Below, one piece after another: positions 15,909 through 23,081 of a stretch of 64,000 nucleotides of DNA. A program made the translations under genes and the position numbers. Numbering within the stretch: position 1 is the first letter of the stretch; every line of letters begins with the position of its first letter. Source of the DNA: Streptomyces sp. S.PB5. Lineage in GTDB: Bacteria > Actinomycetota > Actinomycetes > Streptomycetales > Streptomycetaceae. The notes beneath the pieces were generated by a model that was given only the letters and a program-made list of their open reading frames with translations, made no database searches and was not told the origin of the DNA. The stretch is taken from NCBI RefSeq assembly GCF_030403745.1, contig NZ_JAQMWP010000029.1:1-64000 (forward strand), written 5' to 3'.

Positions 15909-16822
15909 TGGAGCTGCGGCTGCTGGTCACCTTCGAGAAGGTCGCGACCGTCGGAAGCTTCACCCGGGCCGCGGCCGAGCTGAGTTACGCCCAGTCGAGC
16001 GTGACGAGCCAGATCCGGGCCCTGGAGGACTCCCTCGGCACGCCCCTCTTCGACCGGCTCGGCAGCCGTATCCGGCTGACGGAGGCCGGTGAGCGGCTGC
16101 TGCCCTACGCCCGGCAGATCATCGAGCTGAGCGAGGAGGCCCGGGCGGCCGTCGTCGACGCGGAGGAGCCGTCCGGCGCGCTCGCCGTCGGGACGATGGA
16201 GTCGCTGACCTCGTACCGGCTGCCGCCCCTCCTGGAGCTCTTCCACCACCGCTACCCGAAGGTACGGCTCTCCCTGCGCACGACCCTCGGCGACGAGACC
16301 CGGCAGGCGCTGCGGCAGGGGACGTACGACGTCGGCTTCCTGATGGAGCCGGAGACCGAGCACGCGGGCCTGGAGAGCCGGGTGCTCGCGCCGGAGCCGC
16401 TGGTGCTGGTCTCGGCGCCCGGTCATCCGCTGGCCGGCCAGGCCCCCGGGCTGAAGACCGAGGACCTCGCCGAGGTCCAGCTCGTCGGCACCGAGCCCGG
16501 CTGCCCCTACCGCGACCTCTTCGAGTCCGAGCTCGCCCACCGCACCGGCACCCCGCCCCCCTTCATGGAGTTCGGCACGATCGAGGCGACCAAGCGGGGG
16601 GTGGCCGGCGGGCTCGGTATCGCGCTGCTCCCGAGGGTGACCGTGGGCGCGGAGTTGGCGTCCGGGGCGCTGGTCCAGCTGCCGTGGGAGCCGCCGTTCC
16701 AGCTGTACACGCAGGTGGCGTGGCGGGCGGGGAAGCGCCTGCCACGCCATCTGACGCTGTTCATCGAGGCTGCGGTGCGGCTGGTGCGGGAGCAGGCGCG
16801 GGAGCAGACGGACGGGTCATGA
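15908..16822 (+). CDS. LysR family transcriptional regulator
   Basis: A 304-residue LysR protein. The helix-turn-helix is ATVGSFTRAAAELSYAQSSV near residues 14-33, with the linker helix after it. The effector domain starts at about 89 with GALAVGTMESLTSYRLPPLL. It shares one base with the stop of the preceding membrane protein gene and probably depends on that gene's promoter. Its 3' end overlaps the convergent EamA transporter gene by 62 bases, an unusually long tail-to-tail overlap. Which gene it regulates is unclear, as it is not divergent from a likely target. Confidence 0.9.
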   Translation: MELRLLVTFEKVATVGSFTRAAAELSYAQSSVTSQIRALEDSLGTPLFDRLGSRIRLTEAGERLLPYARQIIELSEEARAAVVDAEEPSGALAVGTMESLTSYRLPPLLELFHHRYPKVRLSLRTTLGDETRQALRQGTYDVGFLMEPETEHAGLESRVLAPEPLVLVSAPGHPLAGQAPGLKTEDLAEVQLVGTEPGCPYRDLFESELAHRTGTPPPFMEFGTIEATKRGVAGGLGIALLPRVTVGAELASGALVQLPWEPPFQLYTQVAWRAGKRLPRHLTLFIEAAVRLVREQAREQTDGS

Positions 16823-17696
16823 CCGTGCGGGGCGACTGCTTCGCGAGGGTCACCTTCAGGCTCGCCAGCACGATCAGCGGGACGCCCAGCGCCTGCACGA
16901 GACCGATGTGGTGGCCGTACACCGCCCAGTCCATGACCATCGCGACCGCCGGGTAGACGAAGGCGAGGACGGCGATCTTCGAGACCGGCAGCTGGGCGTA
17001 GGCCGCGTACATCAGGACGTACATCACGCCGGTGTGGATGAAGCCGAGTCCGACCAGCCAGCCCCAGTCCGCGCCCGTCCCGGCCATCGCCCCGAAGTCG
17101 GCGAAGGGGAGCAACAGGGGGATGCCGACGAGGACTTGGACGAGGGCGACGAGGTGCGGGCGTACGCCGGTGACGCGCTTGGTGACGAGGGTGGAGAGGC
17201 CGTAGAGCAGCGCGGCCAGCAACGCCTGTCCGACCCCGAGGAGATACGAACCACCGCCGGTGAAGTCCCCTGGCGTCACGCCCGACACGAGGATCAGCCC
17301 GGCGAAGGCCAGCGCGATCCAGCCGACCTTGGCCGCCGTCAGACGCTCACGGAAGAGGAGGGCGCCCAGCAGGACGACGTAGAACGGCTGGGTGTGGTAG
17401 ACCACGGTCGCCACGGAGATCGACGTGTTCTCGTACGACTCGAAGAGCAGGACCCAGTTGAAGACGATGAACACCCCGCCCAGGACGGCGAGTCCGAGGG
17501 TGCGCGGGGTGAAGCCGTGGTCGCGGAGCCAGCCTCGGGCCAGGACGTAGCCGCCGAGGGCGAGGGCGCCGAACAGGACGCGGAAGAAGACGACGTTGAA
17601 GGGTGAGGCGCCCGACTCGACGACGAAGACACCGAGGGTGCCGGAGAGGATCATCGCGGCTGTCAGCTGGGCGGTGCCCTTGCTCTCTGAGGTCAT
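16761..17696 (-). CDS. EamA/DMT superfamily transporter
   Basis: A 311-residue inner membrane protein with ten hydrophobic helices in two repeated EamA halves, such as ILSGTLGVFVVESGAS at the start and AAYAQLPVSKIAVLAFVYPA in the second half. It belongs to the RhaT/YddG type of drug/metabolite exporters. The start MTSESKG at 17696 is preferred over a 108-residue longer frame that runs into the divergent promoter. The last 20 residues are an Ala-Pro-rich run over the 62-base overlap with the LysR gene. It is divergent from an NCS1 permease. The solute is unknown. Confidence 0.85.
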   Translation of the reverse strand: MTSESKGTAQLTAAMILSGTLGVFVVESGASPFNVVFFRVLFGALALGGYVLARGWLRDHGFTPRTLGLAVLGGVFIVFNWVLLFESYENTSISVATVVYHTQPFYVVLLGALLFRERLTAAKVGWIALAFAGLILVSGVTPGDFTGGGSYLLGVGQALLAALLYGLSTLVTKRVTGVRPHLVALVQVLVGIPLLLPFADFGAMAGTGADWGWLVGLGFIHTGVMYVLMYAAYAQLPVSKIAVLAFVYPAVAMVMDWAVYGHHIGLVQALGVPLIVLASLKVTLAKQSPRTVMTRPSAPAPAPAPAAPQPR

Positions 17697-17753
17697 GTCC
17701 AAGAAGCTACGAGCGGGCGTCGGTGCTGGTCCACGCGCCAGTGGGGCGTCCTG

Positions 17754-17845
17754 CCGATGGCCCCATCGGCCCCGCCGATGCGTGCAGGTTGTACGCCGGC
17801 GAGCCGCCCGATGCGGACAATGCGCCTCTGTGCCCCAACCATCGG
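17754..17845. promoter_or_regulatory. Five CCGATG/CATCGG elements in the EamA/NCS1 divergent promoter
   Basis: In the 169-bp divergent interval the hexamer CCGATG occurs at 17754, 17775 and 17808, and its complement CATCGG at 17764 and 17840. The first pair forms a 16-bp palindrome CCGATG-GCCC-CATCGG. Five copies in less than 100 bp suggests binding sites for one regulator acting on both transport genes. The regulator is unknown. Confidence 0.5.
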
Positions 17846-17865
17846 GAACCGGACACTTGGCTCGT

Positions 17866-19272
17866 ATGACGACTGCTCCGGCCGGTCCCGCCACGGCCAT
17901 CGCCCCCGCATACGGTGACAAGGTCATCGCCGTCGAGACGGCCGGCTCGGAACCGATCCCGGACTCCGAGCGCCACGGCAGCCCGCTCCAGCTGCTGTGG
18001 ACCTGGGCCTCTCCCAACATCGAGTTCGCGACCGTCTACATCGGCGTGATCTCGGTCCTCTTCTTCGGCCTGAACTTCTGGCAGGCGACCGCCGCGCTGC
18101 TGCTGGGCACGGGGCTCGGCGCGCTGACGCACGGCATCCTGTCGCTGGACGGTCCGCGGTTCGGCGTACCGCAGATGGCGATCGGCCGCTTCTCCTTCGG
18201 CTACCGGGGCAATCTGCTGCCGTCGGGCGTGAACGCCCTTGTCGCGGGCGTCGGTTGGTTCGCGGTGAACAGCGTCAGCGCCGCCTTCGCGCTGAACACC
18301 CTGACGGACCTGCGGCCGCTCCCGTCCCTCCTGATCGTCGTCGTGGCCGAGATCGTGATCGGCTTCATCGGCCACAACTTCGTCCACGTCTTCGAGAAGT
18401 ACGCGTTCCCGGCCCTCGCCGTGATCTTCCTGCTCGCCGGTGTCTGGACCTTCAAGGAGGCCGACCTCGGCGGCTCCGGCGGGGGCGGCGGCATCGGCGG
18501 CTTCCTGCTGGCCTTCAGCGCGGCCTGGGGTTACGCGGCGGGCTGGAACCCCGGCGCCTCGGACTACTCGCGCTATCTCCCGCGTACGGCGAACCGGCTG
18601 AAGACGGTCGTCTACCCGGCCGTCGGCCTCTTCGTCTCCATCGCGATCGTCTCGGTCATCGGCGCGGCCTCGGCCACGATCGTCGCCCCCGAGGGCGCCA
18701 CCCCGACGGCCGCCTTCACCGGCCATCTCCCGGGCTGGCTCAGCGACTTGGTGCTCCTCGCCATCATCCTGGGCGCGGTCTCGGCGAACGCCCTGAACGT
18801 CTACTCGTCCGCCATGTCCATCACCTCACTCGGCCTGAAGCTCCCGCCGTGGCTCGGCCGCAGCGCCATCGTCGTGCTGTGCGGTCTCGCCGGTACGGCG
18901 GCGGCGTGGGCGTCGCTGGCGGACGCGGGGCACGCGTACGAGGCGTTCCTGCTGGTGATCGCGTACTGGGTCGGACCGTGGCTCGGGGTCGTGCTGGTCG
19001 AGCGGTGGCTTCAGTCCCGCACCCCGGACGAGGTGCTGGCGGCCAGGATCACCGACCGCACCTTCTCCAACTGGCCCGGTATCACCGCCCTGTTGGCCGG
19101 CATCGCGGTGTCGGTCCCGCTCTTCTCCAACCAGGAGAAGTACGTCGGCTGGGTGCCGGAGAACTGGCCGTCGTTCGGTGACATCACCTGCCTGGTCGGG
19201 TTCGCGGTGAGCGCGGGACTGTACGCGACGCTGCGCAAGCGCGACAGGACGGATCAGCCGACGTCCGCGTGA
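17866..19272 (+). CDS. NCS1 family nucleobase:cation symporter (cytosine/purine permease)
   Basis: A 468-residue protein with about twelve membrane helices. NCS1 signatures are ASPNIEFATVYIGV near residues 44-57, PQMAIGRFSFGYRGN near 105-119 and GWNPGASDYSRYLP near 226-239. The family imports cytosine, purines, allantoin or related bases with a cation. The start at 17866 (MTTAPAG) follows the divergent regulatory interval; a longer frame upstream runs through the repeated elements. A nucleobase deaminase and PucR-type regulator occur 15 kb away, but no direct link can be claimed. The stop overlaps the next convergent gene by 19 bases. Confidence 0.88.
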   Translation: MTTAPAGPATAIAPAYGDKVIAVETAGSEPIPDSERHGSPLQLLWTWASPNIEFATVYIGVISVLFFGLNFWQATAALLLGTGLGALTHGILSLDGPRFGVPQMAIGRFSFGYRGNLLPSGVNALVAGVGWFAVNSVSAAFALNTLTDLRPLPSLLIVVVAEIVIGFIGHNFVHVFEKYAFPALAVIFLLAGVWTFKEADLGGSGGGGGIGGFLLAFSAAWGYAAGWNPGASDYSRYLPRTANRLKTVVYPAVGLFVSIAIVSVIGAASATIVAPEGATPTAAFTGHLPGWLSDLVLLAIILGAVSANALNVYSSAMSITSLGLKLPPWLGRSAIVVLCGLAGTAAAWASLADAGHAYEAFLLVIAYWVGPWLGVVLVERWLQSRTPDEVLAARITDRTFSNWPGITALLAGIAVSVPLFSNQEKYVGWVPENWPSFGDITCLVGFAVSAGLYATLRKRDRTDQPTSA

Positions 19273-19859
19273 GCCTGTCCGACGCGCTCCACCCTGATGT
19301 ACCGGGAGCCGAACTCCTTCTCGACGAGCGGTTCGGCCTTCTTCGGGTCGTCGACGCCGACCCGCACGAACCCCCGTTCGTCGACCCCGACTTCACGGAG
19401 CTGGAAGGTGCCGTCCCAGCGGTACATGTCCTCGCTGATGCGGTCGGCGAGGGCGTCGAGGGTCTTGCGGTCGACGTCGGCGGGGTGGAGGCGGAGCTTC
19501 ACGCCCTTCTCGGCGGCGTCGCAGACGGCCGCGTCGAAGAGGTCGTCGGGGATGCGCCAGACATCGGCGGCGTTGGCGTCCTCGTCGACGCTCATGCCGG
19601 TGAAGACGGCGGAGTGCTCGCCCGCGGTCAGCTTGTCGAGCCGGACGAGGGTCCGCTCCAGCGGCGGCTCCTCGGGGTCGGCGTCCGGGGGCGCCGGGCG
19701 GGTGCCGATGCACCAGTCCTCGGCCGGGGGCGAGTGAGAGCCGCTCGCGACGACGTCCACGTCGGCGTGCCCGGTCTCCAGCTCGTCGATGTACAGCGCC
19801 GCTCCCACCACCACACCGGCGGTGACGACGGCGGCCGCGATCCAGCGTCGGTTCGTCAT
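19254..19859 (-). CDS. Membrane-anchored or secreted hypothetical protein
   Basis: A 201-residue protein with an N-terminal hydrophobic segment (IAAAVVTAGVVVGAALYI, about residues 7-24) that is either a signal anchor or an uncleaved signal. The rest is a soluble, acidic extracytoplasmic domain. A single pair of cysteines (near 49 and 113) could form a disulphide. I do not recognise the family; the fold appears ordered, with regular alternation of Val and charged residues near the end. It is convergent with the NCS1 permease gene and overlaps it by 19 bases. Confidence 0.7.
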   Translation of the reverse strand: MTNRRWIAAAVVTAGVVVGAALYIDELETGHADVDVVASGSHSPPAEDWCIGTRPAPPDADPEEPPLERTLVRLDKLTAGEHSAVFTGMSVDEDANAADVWRIPDDLFDAAVCDAAEKGVKLRLHPADVDRKTLDALADRISEDMYRWDGTFQLREVGVDERGFVRVGVDDPKKAEPLVEKEFGSRYIRVERVGQAHADVG

Positions 19860-19890
19860 GTGACGGTGACGCCGGAAGCGGCACGAAGGT

Positions 19891-20082
19891 TCAGATGGCC
19901 GAGGTGAAGGCTTCCCAGGCGGTGCGGCTGACGACCAGGACGGGGCCGTCAGGGTTCTTGCTGTCGCGGACGGGGACGGCGACGGACGTGAACTCGGGGG
20001 CGATTTCGAGGCAGTCGCCGCCGTTGCTGTCGCTGTAGCTGCTCTTGATCCAGGTCGCCGCGCTGAGGTCGTGCCTGTTCAT
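19891..20082 (-). CDS. DUF397 domain protein
   Basis: A 63-residue DUF397 protein, recognised from the signature WIKSSYSDSNGGDCLEIA followed by VPVRDSKNPDGPVL and a final WEAF. DUF397 proteins are small partners of XRE/DUF5753 regulators in Streptomyces, as in the whiJ and abaA-type loci that influence sporulation and antibiotic production. The start at 20082 is supported by GGAGGGG ten bases upstream. The upstream regulator gene reads 134 bases into this gene in another frame, so expression of the two is interlocked. Confidence 0.88.
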   Translation of the reverse strand: MNRHDLSAATWIKSSYSDSNGGDCLEIAPEFTSVAVPVRDSKNPDGPVLVVSRTAWEAFTSAI

Positions 20083-20878
20083 GATGCTCGTACCCCTCCA
20101 TCACGTCGCTGATCAGAGCGGCGGACTCACGGGCTGACGGGATGTCGGCCCTGAACACATCATAGGTCCGGCTGAAGCGGGCGTAGACGGCTGGATCGTT
20201 GTTGAAGTGGCCACGATCCAGCGACTCCGAGTACACCCATCGGTCGTCGGGCAGTTCGATCAGCGACATGGAGCCCCAGGGGCGAACGAGCCCGAAGAGA
20301 CCGGCCGGAGCCACCTGAATACGGATGTTGGGGCGCCGCCCAACGCTCAGCAGGTGCGCGCACTGTTCACGCATGACCTCCGGGCTCCCGACCGCGTTGC
20401 GCAGACAGCTCTCGTCCAGGACAGCGACGTACAACGGGCCGTCGTCGGCGAGGAAGCGCGGTTGGCGGCTGAGTCGGGCCCGGACACGCTTCTCGACCTC
20501 ATCGCTGCTCGTGTCCCGTGCGAACAGGGCATGCGCGTAACCCGGCGTCTGCAACAGGCCTGGCATCACTCGCTCTTGATAAGCCCGCAGCGCCACCGCC
20601 TTTGCGTCCATGTCAGCCCGCCGCTGGAACCAATCCGGATGCTCCACCTGCGGATACCAATCCACCTTCCCCCACAACTTCGCCAACGCCCCACCCGTAC
20701 CCAGGATTTCGTCGCACCTCTTCGCGAACGACTCCTGCGGCACCCGCGTCCCCGCCTCCACCCTGGCCACAAAGGACCGGTCGCACGGGATCTGCTTGGC
20801 CAGCGCCTCCTGCGTCAGCAGCGCACCCTCGCGGAAGTGCCGCAGCAGTTCTCCGAAGAACTCGGCATTGGTGGTCAT
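19949..20878 (-). CDS. XRE family regulator with DUF5753 domain (WhiJ-like)
   Basis: A 309-residue regulator. Residues 8-60 hold the helix-turn-helix (LTQEALAKQIPCDRSFVARV) and residues 90-255 the DUF5753 domain (MPGLLQTPGYAHALF, then RQPRFLADDGPLYVAVLDES). Start MTTNAEFF at 20878 is chosen because longer frames enter the promoter. The DUF5753 domain ends near residue 258. The last 44 residues are low-complexity, Arg/Gln-rich and come from out-of-frame reading of the DUF397 gene, so the natural stop seems to have been lost. It is divergent from the damaged gene at 20988. Control of development or metabolism is inferred from the family. Confidence 0.88.
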   Translation of the reverse strand: MTTNAEFFGELLRHFREGALLTQEALAKQIPCDRSFVARVEAGTRVPQESFAKRCDEILGTGGALAKLWGKVDWYPQVEHPDWFQRRADMDAKAVALRAYQERVMPGLLQTPGYAHALFARDTSSDEVEKRVRARLSRQPRFLADDGPLYVAVLDESCLRNAVGSPEVMREQCAHLLSVGRRPNIRIQVAPAGLFGLVRPWGSMSLIELPDDRWVYSESLDRGHFNNDPAVYARFSRTYDVFRADIPSARESAALISDVMEGYEHHEQARPQRGDLDQEQLQRQQRRRLPRNRPRVHVRRRPRPRQQEP

Positions 20879-20919
20879 ACGACACCGTCCCCCTCCGTGA
20901 CAGGCACCCGTGGCACGCG

Positions 20920-20959
20920 TCGAGCGTTGAAACGGTCCGTTCCCGTGCGCGACGCTCGA
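20920..20959. promoter_or_regulatory. Inverted repeats in the XRE divergent promoter
   Basis: TCGAGCGT at 20920-20927 pairs with ACGCTCGA at 20952-20959. Between them lies the short palindrome AACGG-T-CCGTT at 20931-20941. The sites are between the XRE start at 20878 and the divergent damaged gene at 20988, where the XRE protein would be expected to bind. This is inference from position and symmetry. Confidence 0.4.
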
Positions 20960-20987
20960 TACACCCAGAGTCACGAAAGGAACGCTC

Positions 20988-21637
20988 ATGGAACCGGGAG
21001 CGATCGTCTACGACCCCCAGACGCGCAAAGTCGGCGAATTCCGCGACAGGACAGGTCCGTACGCGATGCTCCGCCCCCTCGGCGGCGGCCGGGAGTGGGA
21101 GGCGGACCCGGCGGCCGCCCCCTCGGCGGCGGCCGGGAGTGGGAGGCGGACCCGGCGCGTATCCGCCCGGCCACCCGCGAGGAACGGCTCAGCGCGGGCG
21201 TCCGTGCCGCCAACTCCCGTTCCGTGACAGCGGAAGAGCTGACGCAGCCGCCGGTCCCGTTCGCCGACTGCGCGACCTGCGAGGTGCTGTCCACCCTCCG
21301 CGCGACGGCCCGCGCCGCCGCCGACGCGACCTCGGAGACCGACGCGAACGTCCTGCTGCGCCGCCACCAGCGTGAGGCGCACGCGAGCGGCCCGCACACC
21401 CGCCGTATCTTCCGGTTCGTCCCGTACTCGATCGTGCAGGACGCGACCGCCGAGCCCGTCTACGAGGCCCTGTGCGTCTCCGGCGACGAGTCCGACTGCG
21501 GGGCGGGGTCAGGTCCGTGCCGCCACCCGTCCGAGGTGGAGGATTGGCAGCGCAGACACACACAGGAGACCCGGCATCTGCGGTATCGCCGTACGTTCGC
21601 GGACTACGCGGCGCTCAGTCCCCTCAGTCCCCTCTGA
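20988..21637 (+). pseudogene. Gene interrupted by a 44-bp tandem duplication (C-terminal part DUF7848-like)
   Basis: Translation from the ATG at 20988 (SD AAAGGA) reads MEPGAIVYDPQTRKVGEF and reaches GGGREWEADPA, then goes out of frame and stops at 21227. The cause is a direct duplication: the 43-bp segment from 21071 is repeated exactly from 21115 with period 44. Removing one copy restores a frame through VRAANSRSVTAEELTQPP to the stop at 21637, about 201 residues. The C-terminal part, with RFVPYSIVQDATAEPVYEAL and ETRHLRYRRTF, resembles DUF7848 proteins, usually separate from the first part, so the intact gene may have been a fusion. As it stands, only a 79-residue product is made. Confidence 0.75.
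21071..21157 (+). repeat. 44-bp tandem duplication
   Basis: Two directly adjacent copies of a GC-rich 43-bp segment, starting at 21071 and 21115. Each encodes, in its own frame, LGGGREWEADP. The period of 44 is not a multiple of three and therefore shifts the frame of the host gene. The identical copies indicate a recent slipped-strand event or an assembly artefact. Confidence 0.9.
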
Positions 21638-21941
21638 GGACCAGCTCCAGCAATCCCGGGAACCGCGCCTCGAACTCCGCCCGCCGCAGCCGGTTGACCC
21701 GCCGGGGGCCTTCGTCCCGCTGCTCCACCAGCCCTGCCGCCCGCAGCACCGCGAAGTGGTGACTCTTGGCCGCCTTGCCGACCGGCACGTCGAAGGTGCC
21801 GCAGCTGCGGGTCCAGTCCTCGGAGGCGGCCAACTCCCTTACCAGCTGGGCCCGTACAGGGTCGGCGAGGGCGGCGAGGGCCGAGAGCACGGGCACGTCG
21901 TCGGGGTGCGTGTGCTCGGGGGCGGCGCGGTGGCTCGTCAT
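21624..21941 (-). CDS. ArsR family transcriptional regulator
   Basis: A 105-residue single-domain winged helix protein. The DNA-recognition helix is in VGKAAKSHHFAVLRAAGLVEQ, the typical ArsR pattern (SxHLxxLxxAGLV). The metal-binding ELCVCD motif of arsenic sensors is absent and only one cysteine lies in the middle region, so it is probably not a metal sensor; redox or quinone sensing fits better. It is divergent from a quinone oxidoreductase with shared palindromes between the starts. Its 3' end overlaps the damaged gene on the other strand by 14 bases. Confidence 0.88.
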   Translation of the reverse strand: MTSHRAAPEHTHPDDVPVLSALAALADPVRAQLVRELAASEDWTRSCGTFDVPVGKAAKSHHFAVLRAAGLVEQRDEGPRRVNRLRRAEFEARFPGLLELVLRGD

Positions 21942-21980
21942 GGCGTCCTCACGTCCTCGCGTCTCCTCTTGCCGCTTGCC

Positions 21981-22034
21981 GAGTGTTCGATGAAAACCAT
22001 ACACTCGCGAGTGTTCGCTTTTGATTGAACACTC
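21981..22034. promoter_or_regulatory. ArsR operator cluster, GAGTGTTC half-sites
   Basis: GAGTGTTC occurs at 21981-21988 and 22009-22016, and its complement GAACACTC at 22027-22034. The perfect palindrome ACACTCGCGAGTGT covers 22001-22014. The sites overlap the divergent promoters of the ArsR gene (start 21941) and the quinone oxidoreductase (start 22041), the usual place for autorepression and control of the neighbour. The repressor assignment is inferred. Confidence 0.65.
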
Positions 22035-22040
22035 CCCTGG

Positions 22041-23027
22041 ATGAGGTATGCGATGCGCGCGGTCGAGATCAAGGAACACGGCGGTCCCGAGGTACTCCAG
22101 GTCGTCGACGTGGACGCCCCCGAGCCCGGCCCCGGCCAGGTGAGCGTCGACGTCTCCTTCGCCGGGATCAACTTCGCCGACCTCAAGGCGAGGGAGACCG
22201 GATACCGCGTGCCGTCCCTCCCCTTCCGGCCGGGTCTCGAGGTCTCCGGACACGTGCGGGCCCTCGGCGTCGGCGTCACCGGCCTCACCGTCGGACAGGA
22301 GGTCGCCGCCCTCACCGCCGGGGGCGGGTACGCCGAGGTCGCCCTCGCCGACGCCGCCACCGTCTTCCCGGTCCCCTCCGGCATCGACCTGCGTACCGCC
22401 GCGACACTGCCGACCGTGCTGCCGACGTCGTACGCACTCATCCACTCCGTGGGCCGGGTCCAGCCGGGCGAGAGGGTCCTCGTGCAAGGCGCGGCGGGCG
22501 GCATCGGGACCGTCGCGGGACAGCTGGCCAAGGCGGCCGGGGCCACCGTCCTCGGGGTGGTGTCCAGTGCGGGGAAGGCCGGGTTCGCGAAGGAGCACGG
22601 CGGGTACGACGAGGTCTTCGTCGGCGACTTCGAGAAGGCCGTACGGGAGAGCACCGACGGCCGGGGCGTCGACCTCGCCCTCGACCCCGTCGGCGGTGAC
22701 GCCTTCCACGCCTCGCTCTCCGCCCTCGCCCCCTTCGGACGCCTGGTCTCCTTCGGCAACGCGAGCGGCGCGGCCGCCTGGAGCGTCGGACAGCCCGAGC
22801 TCTTCCCGTACGGCGTGACCGTCGGCGGCTTCTCCATCCTCACCCTCGCGCAGACCGTCCCGGACGAGCTGCGGGCGCTGACCGAGCGGGCGTTCGCGAA
22901 AGTGGCGGAGGGCAAGGTCACCCTGCCGGTCACCGCCGAGTTCGAGTTGGAGGAGGCGGCGGAGGCGCACCGGCTGATGGGGGCGCGGACGAGTACGGGG
23001 AAGTTGTTGTTGCGGGTGGCGGGCTAG
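22041..23027 (+). CDS. NADPH:quinone oxidoreductase (zinc-independent MDR family)
   Basis: A 328-residue medium-chain dehydrogenase/reductase of the quinone oxidoreductase type. The N-terminal GroES-like domain includes the family motif SFAGINFADLKARE. The Rossmann motif is VQGAAGGIGTVAGQLAKAAG near residues 148-167. Zinc ligands of true alcohol dehydrogenases are absent. It would reduce quinones with NADPH by one or two electrons. The start is ATG 22041 or, four codons later, 22053, which gives the common MRAVEI opening. It is divergent from and probably controlled by the ArsR protein. A strong hairpin at 23034 follows it. Confidence 0.9.
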   Translation: MRYAMRAVEIKEHGGPEVLQVVDVDAPEPGPGQVSVDVSFAGINFADLKARETGYRVPSLPFRPGLEVSGHVRALGVGVTGLTVGQEVAALTAGGGYAEVALADAATVFPVPSGIDLRTAATLPTVLPTSYALIHSVGRVQPGERVLVQGAAGGIGTVAGQLAKAAGATVLGVVSSAGKAGFAKEHGGYDEVFVGDFEKAVRESTDGRGVDLALDPVGGDAFHASLSALAPFGRLVSFGNASGAAAWSVGQPELFPYGVTVGGFSILTLAQTVPDELRALTERAFAKVAEGKVTLPVTAEFELEEAAEAHRLMGARTSTGKLLLRVAG

Positions 23028-23033
23028 GCGACA

Positions 23034-23075
23034 GAGCCGGGCGCCGGTGCCCTCGCACGGCACCGGCGCCCGCTC
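23034..23075. terminator. Bidirectional hairpin terminator
   Basis: GGGCGCCGGTGCC at 23039-23051 pairs perfectly with GGCACCGGCGCCC at 23059-23071 around a seven-base loop, and flanking GAGC/GCTC extends the stem. It lies between the convergent quinone oxidoreductase and DUF6777 genes. No T-tract follows, as usual in high-GC actinobacteria. Confidence 0.8.
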
Positions 23076-23081
23076 CCGGCG

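Noticed and set aside
17772..18020. 108-residue N-terminal extension of the EamA transporter
   Set aside because: The sequence is hydrophilic, runs through the divergent promoter and overlaps the NCS1 gene on the other strand.
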